From positions 7,197,518 through 7,261,517 of the forward strand of contig JANJXV010000043.1 of assembly GCA_024803745.1 (NCBI GenBank): DNA of 64,000 nucleotides. Direction: 5' to 3'. The notes beneath the pieces were generated by a model. The model did no database searches and had not been told where the DNA came from. It saw only the letters and a list, made by a program, of their open reading frames with translations. How positions within the stretch are numbered: the stretch's first letter is position 1; every line of letters begins with the position of its first letter. Both the position numbers and the translations under genes were made by a program. This document shows, piece by piece, positions 32,074 through 44,869 of this stretch. This stretch comes from Megascapheus bottae (lineage: Eukaryota > Chordata > Mammalia > Rodentia > Geomyidae).

Positions 32074-35000
32074 CTACTGACTATAACAAATGAGGGAAAC
32101 CATTGAGCCCTAGTTCCTTTGAGTCTGGCTTACTTCACTTAATATGATTTTTTCTAAGACTTTCCATTTCCTAACAAATGGGGAAATGTCGTTTTTTTTC
32201 TGACAGCAGCATAGAATTCCATTGTGTTCAAATACCACAACTTGTTGATCCACTCATCAAGTGAGCGACATTAAGGATGGTTCCATATTTTTGCTATGGT
32301 GAATAGTGCTGCAATGAACATTGTTGTGCTAGTGGAATTAGTATGCCCTAGTTTCTAGATGGTTGGGAAAATGCCAAGTAGTGAAATTGCTGGGTAATTG
32401 GGGAGCTCTATATTTAGCCTTCGGAGGCACTGCCATACTTCTTTCAATAGTAGTTAAACGAGTTTGCACTCCAACCAACAGTGTAGTAGGGATCCCTCCT
32501 GGTCACATGCTCTCCATCACCTGTTGTTATTCGTTTTCCTGATCCTGGCCATTCTAACAGAAGTGAGCTGGGATTTTAGAGTTGTTTTGATTTGCATTTC
32601 TTTTATGACCAGAGACGTTGAGCATTTCTTCATGTGTCTCTAAGTCATTTTTGTTTCTTCTTCAGAGAAGACTCTCTTTAAGTCTTTGGCCCATTTTTAA
32701 TGGGATTGTTGTTACTTTGGAGATTACTTTTGGAGTGATTCAATTTTTTGAGTTGTTGATATATTTTAGATATGAGGCTTTCCCCGTTGTTTGGATGGTG
32801 AAGATCTTCTCCCACTCTGTAGGCTTCCTAATTAATTTACAAGCTATGTCCTTTTCCATACAAAAGCTCTGCAGTTTAATGCACTCCCACTTATCCAGCC
32901 TTTCTCTGATTTGTTGTGATTCTTGGTCCTTATTAAGAAAGTTTCGACCTATGCCCAGGTGGCCTAGTGTATCTTCTATTCCTTCTTGTAAAGTTTTCAG
33001 TGTGTCAGCTTTTACCTCCAGGTCTTTGATCCATTCGAAGTTAATTCTATTGCAGGGTGACAAAGAAGGATTCAACTTTATTTTTCTGCAGGTGCTTAAC
33101 CAGCACAACTGTTCTGCCAGCACAACTTGTTGAAGAGGCTGTCTTTCTTCCATTCTATTTGTTTGGTTCCCTGGTCAAAGATTAGGTGGTCATAGGTCTG
33201 TGGTTTAATATCTGGGTCCTCAGTTCTATTCCATTGGTCTTCAGGCCTGTTCTTGTGCCAGTGACTAACTGTTTTGATAATTAGAGCTCAGTAATGGAAT
33301 CTAAAGTTTGGAATTGAAATTCCTCCAGCGCTGTTTTTTCTGCTAAGAAGTGTTTTTGATATACGGGGTCTTTTATTATTCCATATGAAATTTTGAATTG
33401 CCTCTTCTATTTCTTTGAAGAATGCCATTGGGATATTCATGGGCATTGCATTGAATTTGTAGATAGCTCTTGGCAAGATTGTCATTTTCACAATGTTGAT
33501 TCTTCCAACCCAGGAGCATGGGAGGTTTTTCCATTTCCTTAGTTCTGCTTTGATTTCCTTTTTTAGGATTTTAAAGTTTTCATCAAAAAGTTCCTCTACA
33601 TTCTTAGTTAAGCTAATTACTAGATACTTTGTTTACTTTGAGGCTATTTTGAAAGGAGTTGCTTTCCTGATTATTGCCTCGTTCCTCTCACTGTTGGCGT
33701 AAAGGAAGGCAGTTGATTTTTGAGGGTTAATTTTATAGCCTGCTACCCTTCCAAAGTTTTGAATAAGCTCAAGGAGCTTGGGAGTAGAGTCGATAGGATT
33801 CTTTAAATACAGAATCATGTCATCTACAAAGAGGGATACTTTTACTTCCTCTTTCCCTACTTGGATCCCCTTTATGTTTGCTTCTTGCCTTATTGCACTG
33901 GCTAGGAATTCTAATACTATGTTAAAGAGGAATGGAGAGAGTGGGCATCCTTGTCTCATTCCTGATTTTAGAGGGAATGGCTTTAGATTTTCACCGTTAA
34001 GTGTAATACTAGCAGTGGGTTTGTCATACACAGCCTTTATTATATTGAGGAATGTTTCATGGATTCCTAGTTTCTCCAGAGCGTTTAACATAAAGGGGTG
34101 TTCGATCTTGTCAAATGCCTTTTCTGCATCTATTGAGACATTCATGTGACTTTTGTCCTTGTTCCTGTTGATGTGTTGAATCATATTAATTAATTTGCGT
34201 ATGTTGAACCAGCTTTGCCTCACTGTGATGAATCCACTTTGATCACAGTGTATAATTTTTTTATGAGTTGTTGTAGACGGTTGGCGAGTATTTTGTTGAG
34301 AAGTTTTGCATCGATGTTCATCAAAGAAATAGGTCTATAGTTCTCTTTATTTGATGAATCTCTGTCTGGTTTGGGGATGAGGGTTATACTGGTTCATAGA
34401 AAGAGTTTGGTAAAGAACCTTCATTTTCAATTTCTTTGAAGAGCTTGAGGAGTAATGGTGTGAGCTCTGCTTTTTAGACCTTATAGATTTCAGCTGTGAA
34501 TCCTTATGGCCCTGGGCTTTTCTTGGGTGGAAGTTCTCTAATTGCCATTTCTATTTCAGAGCTTGAAATAGGCCTGTTGAGTTGGGTTAGTTCTCTTGGT
34601 TCAGTGTGGGTATATTAATATTGGCTAGGAATTCATCCATTTTTCTAGATTCTCAAATTTATTGGTGTAAAGATTGAGAAGTGTTCCCTCATGATATTCT
34701 GAATCTTGGTAATTTCTGTTGTGATATTACCATTTTCATCTGTGATTTTGTTTATTTCGGTATGCTCTCTTCTTTTTTTGGTATGGTTTCCTAAGGGTTT
34801 GTCAATTTTGTTAATTCTTTCAAAGAACCAGCTCCTTGTTTTGTTGATTCTTTCTATAGCTTTTGGATTCCAAATCATTTAATTCTGCTTTGATTTTAAT
34901 AGTTTGCTTTCTTCTACTGGAATTAGGGTTGGTTTGTTGCTCTTTTTCCAGGAGCTTAGGGTGAGATATTAACTTTTTGGTTTGTGATTTTTCCAAATTG

Positions 35001-35880
35001 TTGTTGTAGGCACACAGCGCTATAAATTTTCCTCTGAGTACTGCCTTTGTTGTGTCCCAAAGTAGTTGGTATTTTGTGTGGTCCTTATTGTTAAATTTCA
35101 TAAACTGTTGGATTTCTGTTCTGATCTCTTCAATGATCCATTGGTGATTCAACAATGTGTTGTTCATTCTCCATTAGTTACAGGGTTTTCATTGGTGGAG
35201 ATGTGTGTTCGGTTCCAATTTGATGCCTTTGTGGTCTCAGAGCATGCAGGGAATAATTTCAGTGTTTCTGTATTTGTCCAGGTTTGTTTTATGGCCTAAG
35301 ATTTGGTTTATTTAGGAAAATATTCCATGTGCTGCTGAGAAAAACGTATATTTTGTTGTTGCTGGGTGGAATATTCTGCAGATGTCTGTTAGATCTAGTT
35401 GGTCTATATGGTTGTTCTGTTCTAAGGTTTCTCTGTTGAGTTTTTGCCTTGTTGATCTGTCCATAGGTGAGAGTGGTGTGTAAAGTCACCGACAATCACT
35501 GTATTTCGATCTATGTATGGTTTCAGTGTAAGTAAAGTTTGATTGATGAAGTTCGGAGTTCCGGGAATGGGTGTGTAAATAGTTAGGATCGTTATGTCTT
35601 CCTGGAGGAAAGATCCCTTTAGTAGTATGTAGTAACCTTCTTTGTCTTTTCTTACTAATTTTAGTTTGAAGTCTATTTTATCTGATATGAGGATGGCAAC
35701 TCCAGCCTGTTTATGGGGGCCATTAGCTTGATAGAGTTTATTCCAACCTCTCACTTTCAAAAGATGCTTGTTTTTTTGGGTAAGATGTGTCTCTTGAAGA
35801 CAGCAGAACGATGGCTCTTGCTTTTTGATCCAACTAGACAACCTATGCCATTTAATTGGAGAGTTAAGTCCATTGATATT
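32074..35880 (-). pseudogene. L1 ORF2, all domains present, many frameshifts
   Basis: Minus strand: endonuclease with SWIKKQEPSFCCLQETH (catalytic Glu kept) and SDKIDFKLKLVRKDK, then a shift at the GDF motif (about 35480). The linker is at 35167-34650. The reverse transcriptase at 34223-33633 contains [34 protein letters not shown] and FVDDMILY (the usual FADD with Ala to Val). The thumb follows at 33491-33288, then the C-terminal region to a stop at 32074-32076. At least six shifts or stops separate these parts. Confidence 0.9.
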
Positions 35881-36131
35881 GCCTCCTTTATGCCTTCTTT
35901 TTCACTTATCACCTTGTTTATGGTTTCCTCTTGTTTAGCTATGGATTCCTCCCTTATCTCTTTCTTTATATTTTCACATTTTTCATTAATGATGTTTATC
36001 AATTGCATTTGTACAGCACTTGGAAGACTCTCCTCTAGGTTTGCCAGTGACTGTTCCATTGTATGTTTACATTTGGTGGGGGACGTGGTTTCTTGATTTG
36101 ATATTTTTCTTGAGTTTCTTGGTCTGCCCAT
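35881..36131 (-). pseudogene. L1 ORF1 N-terminal fragment
   Basis: Starts with MGRPRNSRKISNQETTSP and continues through MEQSLANLEESLPSAVQMQ into the coiled coil, ending at the deletion junction KEGIKEA. It lacks the RRM and C-terminal domain. The frame continues into ORF2 sequence as an accidental fusion (MDLTLQLNGIG). Confidence 0.9.
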
Positions 36132-37244
36132 TTGAAAATAGGAGCAAGATTAATACTAAACACGATTGTAGTTTTTCAGATATAACCAACCTAGACCTCT
36201 GTAGCTGGCAGACACTAGATGTTCACAATTTTTGATTGGTGTTATCACTCTTTCTTTTTGTGCACTTACAGACCAGTCTAATACAACCACTGATAGGCAA
36301 CTTATACCCAAAACAATAAGCCTCTCAATCCAATCTCTATTGTCTTTAAGTCCCTCTGAGCCTAGAGAATAATCAAACACCTAGATATACTGTATTTCTC
36401 AACAGCCATCAAGTGTAGATCCATGCATTATTAGGGTTGAAAAATGAACAGAGGACCAGAGATAGAAAATCCAATCTCTATTGTCTTTAAGTCCCTCTGA
36501 GCCTAGAGAATAATTAACCACCTAGATATACAGTGTTGCTCAACAGCCATCAAGTGTAGATCCATGCATTTTAAGGGTTGAAATACGAACAGAGGACCAG
36601 AGGTAGAAAAATTAAATGAGAGAGGTCAGGGGAGGTACAAGAGGATTAACATAGGAGTGTAAGAGTATTATAGTAATGTAGAAAAGGTATAGGGTAATGA
36701 TAACTGACCTAAGTTGGTAAGTATGTAGCGTATTTGAGTACAAATTTTGGAAAGTATTAGAATAGAACTTATGTGTTGCTGCATGACTAGCTCTTAGCCC
36801 AACCAGTGGCCTCACAGTGGACCATGGGATGAATCTGAAAGCTTCAGTCTGAGTGTGCTGGACAGATGTTTTCCTGTGCTGCTTCCAGTGGTGCCCCCAG
36901 CCAAGGGTCTGGGGTTTGAGAGTTTCCAGGGGTTTGAGAGTTTCCACTCCTGCTCTCAGCAGGACCAGAAGGAGACCACTCTGTTCCCAGGGGCCGGGCC
37001 CAGCTGAGGACATGGTCTCCAAGGGCGGAGCCTCACCTTTCTGATTCTCAGAAGGGGACCTAGGCTGCTGGTCAGCCCTTCAGATCCCTGCTGTGTTTCC
37101 ACTGCTTTGTCAGAGAGTCTGTGACTTGGGGGGCCCCTAGGTGCTGTCTTGCTCAAGATTCCCAGCTGGAGGATACCCCGCTCAAGATTTGGGGGAGGGG
37201 GCAGGTGCTGGCTCCTATTTTCCCTGCACACCCCACCCGCTGTT

Positions 37245-37505
37245 GTAAGTCAGGGTCCCAGCGCCCTCTACTCTCCAGATCCAGTGCCCTGGGAGAGGAG
37301 CCTGGTGGGTGGGAGGGATCTAGGACAGCTCTGCCTCCCCTGGTGGGGTTCTGAGACTTAGGTTCCGCCCGCCTGTCAGTCTCCAGTCAGAGGGCTGGGA
37401 GTTGAGCCCTTTGGGTGGGTGGGAGTTGGGACAGCTTCGCCTCCCTGGTGGGGTGCTGGGTCTTAGCACTGGGCGCCTGTAAATCTCCAGTCAATTGCCT
37501 GAGGA
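37245..37505 (-). repeat. L1 5'UTR tandem monomers
   Basis: Two units of about 110 bases begin at 37303 and 37413 (each 'ggtgggtgggag', then 'ggacagct', then 'tggtggggt'). A partial third lies at 37245-37302. In mouse L1 families, similar monomers carry the promoter. That role here is inferred. Confidence 0.75.
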
Positions 37506-37745
37506 AGGGGGCTGTTGAGGTAAGGGACAGGTTTCTAAATTCCTTGCCCCCCTGGTCCTGCCAGGCTTTCTCGGGCAGGGTGGAGGCATCTGAGTTAAGT
37601 TTTTGGGGTGACCACCTTTGGCTCAGTTCCTGATCAGTCCATAGTCCCCTAAAGAAGAAATTAGTATTCTCTTCCTGGAAGTCAAAGAGAAATGAGACAG
37701 ATGCCCAGATTCTCACTGGGGGCCTATCAAGGCCTTTCATAAACC

Positions 37746-38229
37746 ACATTCCAGTATTTCATATTCTATAGCAGTGGAAAAATAGAAAGTTAGATTTACA
37801 CTGTTTTTTAATCTAATGATACACCACCAGTTCCATAAGAATCCTGTGTTCAGTCACATTCTATTAGATAACAAGGTAGACTACAGGAAAACAATAAGAG
37901 ATTTGAGATAAGAATAGAACAGAGTAATAACTTACATTCTTCACTACTGCTATTCCTTGGATTCCTTTAACAGGATACCGAATTGCTAGCTTGTCTTCAT
38001 TATGTAGAAGCAGTCCTTGCAGTTCTTTTGCTCTTTAGCTAGGACATAAGACATTTGACTGTACTCCAAACAAGAAGGAAAACTCTAAATAACCAGGAAG
38101 CTTGCAGAAAGCACGCTTGTATGAATAGTGTGGTACACTCACTACACACTTGGTTGTGTTGCTTCTCAGTTGGGTCATGTCCATGAAGTACAGATGAAAA
38201 GACTGTCCCATGCATGAACTGCATGAAAA
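37746..38229. other. No gene recognised
   Basis: Short AT-rich stretch between the L1 and the third OR unit. Confidence 0.5.
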
Positions 38230-38888
38230 CCTCAGGCTCAATCCTCACAGTGGACCATGAATAGGGCAACACAGGATAATTTCCAACTGGGGCTAATATT
38301 GCATTGGAGATATTTAGGGAGATGTCAGAGGACTGGCCAGTAATAGGCTCTTCTATGATTGTGGATGCACAATTCACAGAACTCACAATTTGGCAAACTG
38401 TTGCAAAACAAATCATCTCTAAGGACCCACTAACATGGACGGGGTGTGGTAGAGGAGAAAAATGCCTAAAAGAATCGTTTTGAAGCATGTCCTTTGATAA
38501 ACAAAGCTGTTCAAGTTTATGCATAGATGATGAAATGAAAAATATGACTAATTATAGGCTATACAAGAAGGCAATTCTGTGTTGCAAACCCTTTGGACAA
38601 TTCCCAGACAATTCATAAAGGAAATACCTAGAATATCAGTGTCTTGGATGGGGGACTAACAGGAAGGAATGGATCACATGGAATCAGTGAACAGACAGTG
38701 GGAGAATTTTGTCACGATATTCAATGTGCATGTATAAGATGAAGTGTGGATATTAATGTGGCAGTTGGGGGAGGGAGGAGGGAGAACTTTGGAAGGGGTG
38801 ACTCAGTTTAAGATGCATTGTACATGTGCATGAATGTGTTAATTGGAAATTTCTTTCTACAAACAAGTGAATAACAAATATCTCCAGA

Positions 38889-39129
38889 CATGAGGCTGCA
38901 CTGGCGGCTCACATCTGAGATCCTAGCTACTCAACATGCTGTGAGTGGAAAATCAGGTTTTTAAGCCAGCATGCACAGGAAAGTCCGTGAGACTCTGGTA
39001 GTTAATAAACTACTCAGCAAGGCTGGAAGTGGCACTGTGGTTCAAAGAGTGGAGCACTGGACTTGAGTCACAAAGCTCATGGGCAGTGTCTAATAACTGA
39101 TTTCAACCACAAGGACCAGCACAAAAAAA
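38889..39129 (+). mobile_element. Composite B1/ID-like SINE
   Basis: 7SL-like 'ggctcacatctgagatccta', linker 'gtccgtgagactctggtagt', and ID-like 'gaagtggcactgtggttcaa'. Absent at the matching place in unit A (about 1895). Confidence 0.8.
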
Positions 39130-39457
39130 TGTTAAAAACAGAATGTAACTTATGTTTAACCCTCATCAATGACTACTGTGAAATGCAAAATTTTATTTAG
39201 AATTGTCAGTTAAATACATGTGGTGGTATGCAATAGCAGATTCCAGAAGTGACATCAGGACACACAGAGCCTCCCCATACTTTTAAAACAATAAACGATG
39301 AGACATAAATTTCATATGATTTATATCAGGCCGTTTCATTTGTTTCAACCACATTCTACATGCCAGTGAGCCTTCTGTCATATGAGAGTTTATGTACCAC
39401 TTTTCCTAGGAAAAATAACAAGGAAAGGTCATTTATTATTTTTTTCCTGACTTACAG

Positions 39458-39690
39458 CCAGGTACTATTAGTTCATGGGTACAATCCTAGCTGCTCACAA
39501 GGAAGAAATCTGAGGATTTGAGTGTTGAGATCAGCCCTACCAAGAAATCCCATAACTCTTATTTCCAACTAAACATGCGCGCGCACACATGCACAGAGCC
39601 AGAATTGGGGTGTAGTTCCTGTGATAGAGCACTAGTCTAGAAGAAACAAATTCATGGATAGCAGCAAGGCCTGAGGACTGACACAAACAA
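39458..39690 (+). mobile_element. Composite SINE, counterpart of 2205-2510
   Basis: A diverged 7SL-like half, a short 'cgcgcgcacacatgcac' linker where unit A has long (CA)n, then an ID-like remnant 'gtgatagagcactagtctag'. Confidence 0.65.
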
Positions 39691-40156
39691 ATAAATAACT
39701 CTGCACCCCCCCCCCAAAATATGACCCTACATGTACTATCCAGGAAACAGAGTCTTACACATTTAATCCTAGCTTCTCAGGAGCCTGCGTTCTGAGGATC
39801 TGGCCAAATCTTCAGATAAAAGGGCCCAAGAGCTATAAAACAGCTAAACACACGTGGGCATGTAGCAGGATATCTGCACAGCAATCCAGCAAGCCCTGAT
39901 TTTGAACACCAGTGCTACGAAAGCCCAACAAGATCCATTTCTGTCCATTTTATTGAGATTAAATTATTCACAATACAACCTTCACATTTAAACCAATATA
40001 CAATTCAGCTTGTCTCCAGATATTCCCCAGTGTATAAAATTTTATACAGAAGAAAGAAAACAAAACAAAAAAATTCCTCTACCTTCATGACTCCTCCGTG
40101 AACTGGCCAGTAACTTTTTCTTAGGCTGCTGTGTCAAGAATTATGCTAGTGACAAA

Positions 40157-41850
40157 AACAATTCTTAGCAGAAAGAACAGCACGGGAGGAATTTCAAAAT
40201 TTTAGACACTATTACAGAGCTGTAGTGACAAAACCAGCTTTGTACTGGCACAAGAACAGGCCTGAAGACCAATGGAATAGAACTGAGGACCCAGATATTA
40301 AACCACACACCTATGGCCACCTAACCTTTGATAAAGGAGCCAAAAAATAGAATGGAAAAAAAGACAGCCTCTTCAATGAGTGGTGCTGGCAGAACTGGTT
40401 AAGCACCTGCAGAAAACTGAAGTTGGATCCTTCTTTGTAACCCTGCACCAGGATTAACTCCAAAACAAAACACATACACTGAAAACACATACACTCGAGG
40501 CAAAAACACATACACTGAAAACTTTACAAGAAGAAATATGAGATACACTAGGTCTCCTTGGCACATGTCAAAACTTTCCTAATAAGGACACAGAAAAACA
40601 ACAAATCAGAGAAAGTCTGGATAAGAGGGACTGCATTAAACTGCAGAGCTTCTCTATGGCAAAGGATATAGCTAGCAAATTGCCTAGAAAGCCTACAGAG
40701 GGGGAGAAAATCTTCACTAACCATCCAATGGACAAGGACCTCATACGTAAATTATATCAACAGCTCAAAAAATTGAATCACTCCAAAACTAATCTCCAAA
40801 GAAACAACCATCCCATTAAAAGATGGGCCAGAGACTTAAAAAGAGTCTTCTCTGAAGAAGAAACAAAAATGGCCTATAGACACATGACGAAATGCTCAAC
40901 ATCTCTGGTCATAAAAGAAATGCAAATCAAAACAACTCTAAGATTCCACCTCACTCCAGTTAGAATGGCCATGATCAAGAAATCAAATAACAACAGATGC
41001 TGGAGTGGATGTGGCCAGGAGGGATCACTACTACACTGCTGGTGGGAGTGCAAACTCATTTAACCACTATGGAAAGCAGTATGGCAGTGCCTCAAAAGAC
41101 TAAACATAGAGCTCCCCTATGACCCAGCAATTCCACTACTTGGCATTTACCCAATCGTCTAGAAAAATGGACATAATAAATCCACTAGCACAACAATGTT
41201 CACTGCAGCACTACTTACCATAGGAAAGATATGGAACCAACCCAGATGCCCTTCAGTTGATGAGTGGATCAACGTCATGTGATATTTATACACAATGGAA
41301 TTCTATGCTGCTGTCAGAAGAATGACATCGCCCCATTTGTAAGGAAATGGAACGACTTGGAAAAATCATATTAAGTGAAGTAAGCCAGACTGAAAGGAAC
41401 ATAGGCTCAATGTTTTCCCTTTTTTGTCATAATCAGTAGAAACCTTGGGCTCTCCTAGCAGAGATTTACAATAGAGTAAAACCTAGATACATAAGGTTAT
41501 ATAGGATGACACTAAATGAAAGAACTTCCAGGATATACAAAGAAAAGCCATAGAATGAGTGATGGTTATCCTTAATGTACTATGTTATCTCTCATCTCTT
41601 TTGCTGTCCCTTAGTTATCTCATATTGTTATAGTATTTCACTTTGTTATCTGATATATTGGATATATGCGTATTTGGTTATGTGAAATTGGATAGGAAAG
41701 GGGGGAAAACACAATGAGGGTGGGGGTAGGGAAGGGAGGTAGATGGGGACCAAGACATGAGAAAAGGTATCAATGTGTGTGAAGTAATATACCTTCTATC
41801 TGGTGAACATACTGTAACCCTTCTATTAATTATAATAAATATATATGAAA
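40157..41850 (+). mobile_element. 5'-truncated L1 (3' third)
   Basis: Starts within ORF2 ('ttcttagcagaaagaacagc', the LSRKNSAGG region) and runs to the 3'UTR end 'attataataaatatatatga'. A near copy of the plus part of the L1 at 28665-31383. It lies in the 3' flank of OR E and is absent from the 3' flanks of OR A and F. Confidence 0.92.
40656..41440 (+). pseudogene. L1 ORF2 C-terminal fragment
   Basis: The open part (40656-41063) holds [34 protein letters not shown] and [19 protein letters not shown], then a stop. The rest of the C-terminus continues with further stops and shifts to about 41440. No enzyme activity expected. Confidence 0.88.
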
Positions 41851-42013
41851 ATAACGAACTCCTTCACCTAGCCACGTTGGCCTAGCCAGCAATTTCCTTC
41901 TGTGCTCCTGTGCCATGAAATATCCTAATGAAAGAAAGAAATAAAACTATGTCTGCAGAGAGGTAGGACTTAAAATTCTGAGGGTTAAATTTTCTTCCTT
42001 CTGGAAAACCATA

Positions 42014-43002
42014 TTACAGATGGATTTCCTGCCTCCTGCGGTCAGCTCCTGGATTGTACAAGGCACTCAGGACACTTTTTGAGGTCCCTGTTCCTCAGGC
42101 TGTAGATGAAGGGGTTCAAGAGAGGAGTGACCACTGTGTACATCACTTCAGACAGAGCGCTGCCCCTGGGGGAATGTGACACAGTTGATCCAAAATAAAT
42201 ACCCAATGCTGTCCCAAAGAATAAACACACCACTGACAGATGAGAGCCCCAGGTGGAGAAAGCTTTGTACTTACCTCCTATTGTTGGAATTCTCGGCACC
42301 GAAGAAATAATTTTATAGTAAGAGAAAAAAATGCCTGAGATTGGCAAGAGCAAAGATATGATACCAAAAAAATTTAAATAAGTCATTTGTGAGTGAGTGC
42401 TTACAGGAAAGATCCAGGATTTGAGAAGGGTCACAGAAGAAATTTAAGATTTCCAATTCCTTGAAACTGGTAATCTGTAATGCCATCCAAACGTGCACCT
42501 GTCCATTCAAGAGGCTGATGACAAGTGACAACAGAACCAAGGAGACACAGAGATGAGCATTCACGATGAGGGGGTAATTCAGGGGGTGACAGATGGCCAC
42601 AAAGCGGTCATAGGCCATCACAGTAAGAAGCATAACATCCATACAGCAAAAAATGATGAAGAGACACATCTGTGTGATGCAGTCTGCATAGGAGATGGAT
42701 CTGCTGTGACTCTGCAGGTTCATCAGCATATTGGGGATGGTGGTGGAGATGAAGCAGATGTCATCCAAGGAGAGGATGGAGAGGAAGAAGTACATGGGGG
42801 TGTGGAGGTGGTGGTCATTGGTGATGGCCTGGATGATGAGCAGATTTCCCAGCACAGTGATCAGGTACATGGACAGGAACAGTCCAAAGAGGATGGGTTG
42901 TAATTTTGGATCTTCTGAGTTTCTCAGGAGAAGGAAATCTATAACCTGGGTTAGATTTAGTGCCTCTATATCACGTCTGCATCTGCTCAAAAACAAAAGC
43001 AT
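42014..43002 (-). pseudogene. Olfactory receptor pseudogene E (OR7-like)
   Basis: Starts at an ATG (43000-43002) after an acceptor-like tract and reads well through [37 protein letters not shown] and [14 protein letters not shown] frameshift at the A7/T7 run (42366-42372) breaks TM5. The new frame covers [24 protein letters not shown] and shifts again at the run 42076-42080 just after TM7. The conserved Cys in TM6 is Trp ([10 protein letters not shown]). The normal stop is mutated, so the restored frame would end at 42014. Two frameshifts and a lost key Cys make a functional receptor unlikely. It is the least damaged of the dead copies. Confidence 0.93.
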
Positions 43003-44850
43003 CTTGTTAGGAAAATGAAACACATATCCAGAAATTATCAGCTCTAAATATTTGAAACTCAAGTATACACAAGTTTGAATTTTGCACCAACTATGAAGTC
43101 CAATATACTAATGATTGTTTGTGAATTGTGGCAATCTCTTACTTGTAGAATTTTCTCACACTGAGATACCTTGGTCCTCAGGCTTTGGTCTACATGTGTG
43201 CTCAGGGACACACAGCTGTGTTGGAAAGCCAAGAACAACTGGGCTGGTAGAGCAAGATCCCTGACAGTACAGCATACCCTTGTGTAATGTGGGGCAGCAG
43301 GTTCCAGGGCCGCAGGGGGTACGCAAGAGTTTTACACATTTATGATGCAGGTCTCTATCTAGGAGCCTATTTTTGGAGCCAGTCCACTGCCCTAGGCTCT
43401 TGAAATCCCTCCTTGACAAGGTGGGGGAGTGTATTGAGATTCTGGGTTGTAAACGGGGCTGGAGGATTTGTGGATGATCCCCTGGGGAAAGGGCCAGCAG
43501 TAGGCCAAGCCCCTAGAGCAATATTAAGTTAGGAGACCACAGTAGAGTCCCATCCATTAGTACAATGAATATTGTTTAATATAATGAAAAGAAAACCCAA
43601 TCCTATACATTCTTATTCATCTCTACTATGACTGCAGGCAGGCACGAATATACTTCTGGTTCTTTTGCCTTGCCTCTTCTGGTATTATGACATTTGTACG
43701 GAAATGAGTAGGCATGGAAATGTGGTATTGAATGAAATAAGTCAGGCTCAGAGAAAAAAAGGACAGTTATCCTTCTATAAAACGTGGAAATTAGATCTCA
43801 ATTATCAAGATGTATGAATACATATAGGGTCATGTGTATCAATGCACAAACCAATTGAGTAAAGTGTAGTAGGAAAGGATTCCTATGGAATAACTCCATT
43901 CATCAACTCATCTGTTGTTTAACCAAATGAATAAGAGGAAGGAATAAAACCTGCTCTTTAAAAATATACAATTTTCCAGGGGCAGGTGGCTCATTATTCT
44001 AGAGAATAAGGTCTGAGAACCACAGGTGAAAGCCTGATGGAGCAGGGATGTCTGAGAAACACTCCTCCTCAATTAAGTACTCAAAAGCAGGAAGTGGAGC
44101 TGTAGCATTCAGCAAAACTCCGAAGGACAACACTTAGGCCTTGAATTCCAGCCCCAGAACCTATGTGCAGAACCGTGTGCACACATACATGTACACACCA
44201 CAAAAGGTGAAACATATGAAATGAGAAAGAATACTGTAAGAACAAGAGCTATGAGGACACTGGGCATATCTGTAAATAGTTTCATTGATGTAATGTCCTT
44301 TTATCATTTTCATCATTATCCTTCCTCTTCCTCTTCCTGTCCTCTGCCTCCTCGTGCTCCTCCTCCTCGTCCTCCTCCTCCTCGTCCTTCTCCTCCTCCT
44401 CTTTCAGGAGATCTTAGGAACCTGGTTGAACCATTTATATGCTGCTACTTTTGGTGAGCCAAAAATGAGAATGAAAAGAACAGTAGGTAAAGAATTCTCC
44501 ATTGCTTATATTGGTACCCCTAACCTTCAAACCCTACCTGTAAGTTCACTGAAGACATACACTTTTACAAGGGCATCCTCACCCCCTGTGATTCCCAAAC
44601 TATCCTACCTGTCCTCATGCTGCACAGAAGACATTCCTGAAAGTCATTCAAAACCCATCCCACCGCACTCAGTTGCTTAAACTGCTTCTCTCCTCAGCTA
44701 TGGCCCAGGTAGACAAATATGAGGACCCCAGATCTGGTGCCCAGCACAAGTCCAGCTCTGTCCTCAGGAAAGAGATGAAGACACAGAAGGAGCAGAGATG
44801 ATGGTGATGAGGAGAAAGATATAGCACCAGTGTCCTGGAGACAGGGAAGG
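43003..44850. repeat. 5' flank of OR E, conserved among OR units
   Basis: Proximal block 43100-43620, a degraded SINE (43980-44165), a (TCC)n tract, and the distal block 44700-44850 ending in 'cctggagacaggga'. Matches the upstream regions of ORs A, B and F. Confidence 0.7.
44321..44403. repeat. (TCC)n pyrimidine tract
   Basis: Imperfect CCT/CTC/CGT triplets at the position matching the tracts upstream of ORs B and F. It causes spurious Pro/Leu-rich ORFs. Confidence 0.95.
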
Positions 44851-44869
44851 GAAGACTCAGAGTAGAAAA

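Larger units (their letters stand above)
31648..37745 (-). mobile_element. Near full-length degraded L1 with internal deletion
   Basis: Reads on the minus strand from a 5'UTR with about 110-base monomers (37245-37505), through partial ORF1, ORF2, 3'UTR, and a T-rich (A-tail complement) end at 31648. A deletion of about 1 kb joins mid-ORF1 directly to the start of ORF2 at 35880/35881. The 5' limit is uncertain within about 37510-37745. Many frameshifts. Confidence 0.9.
38230..40150. repeat. Distal noncoding block of OR unit E
   Basis: Direct-orientation match to 1075-3100: the 'gagatgtcagaggac' segment near 38318, 'aatatgactaattat' near 38540, 'gtttatgtaccacttttcct' near 39388, and 'gtccattttattgag' near 39942. 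No gene. Confidence 0.75.
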
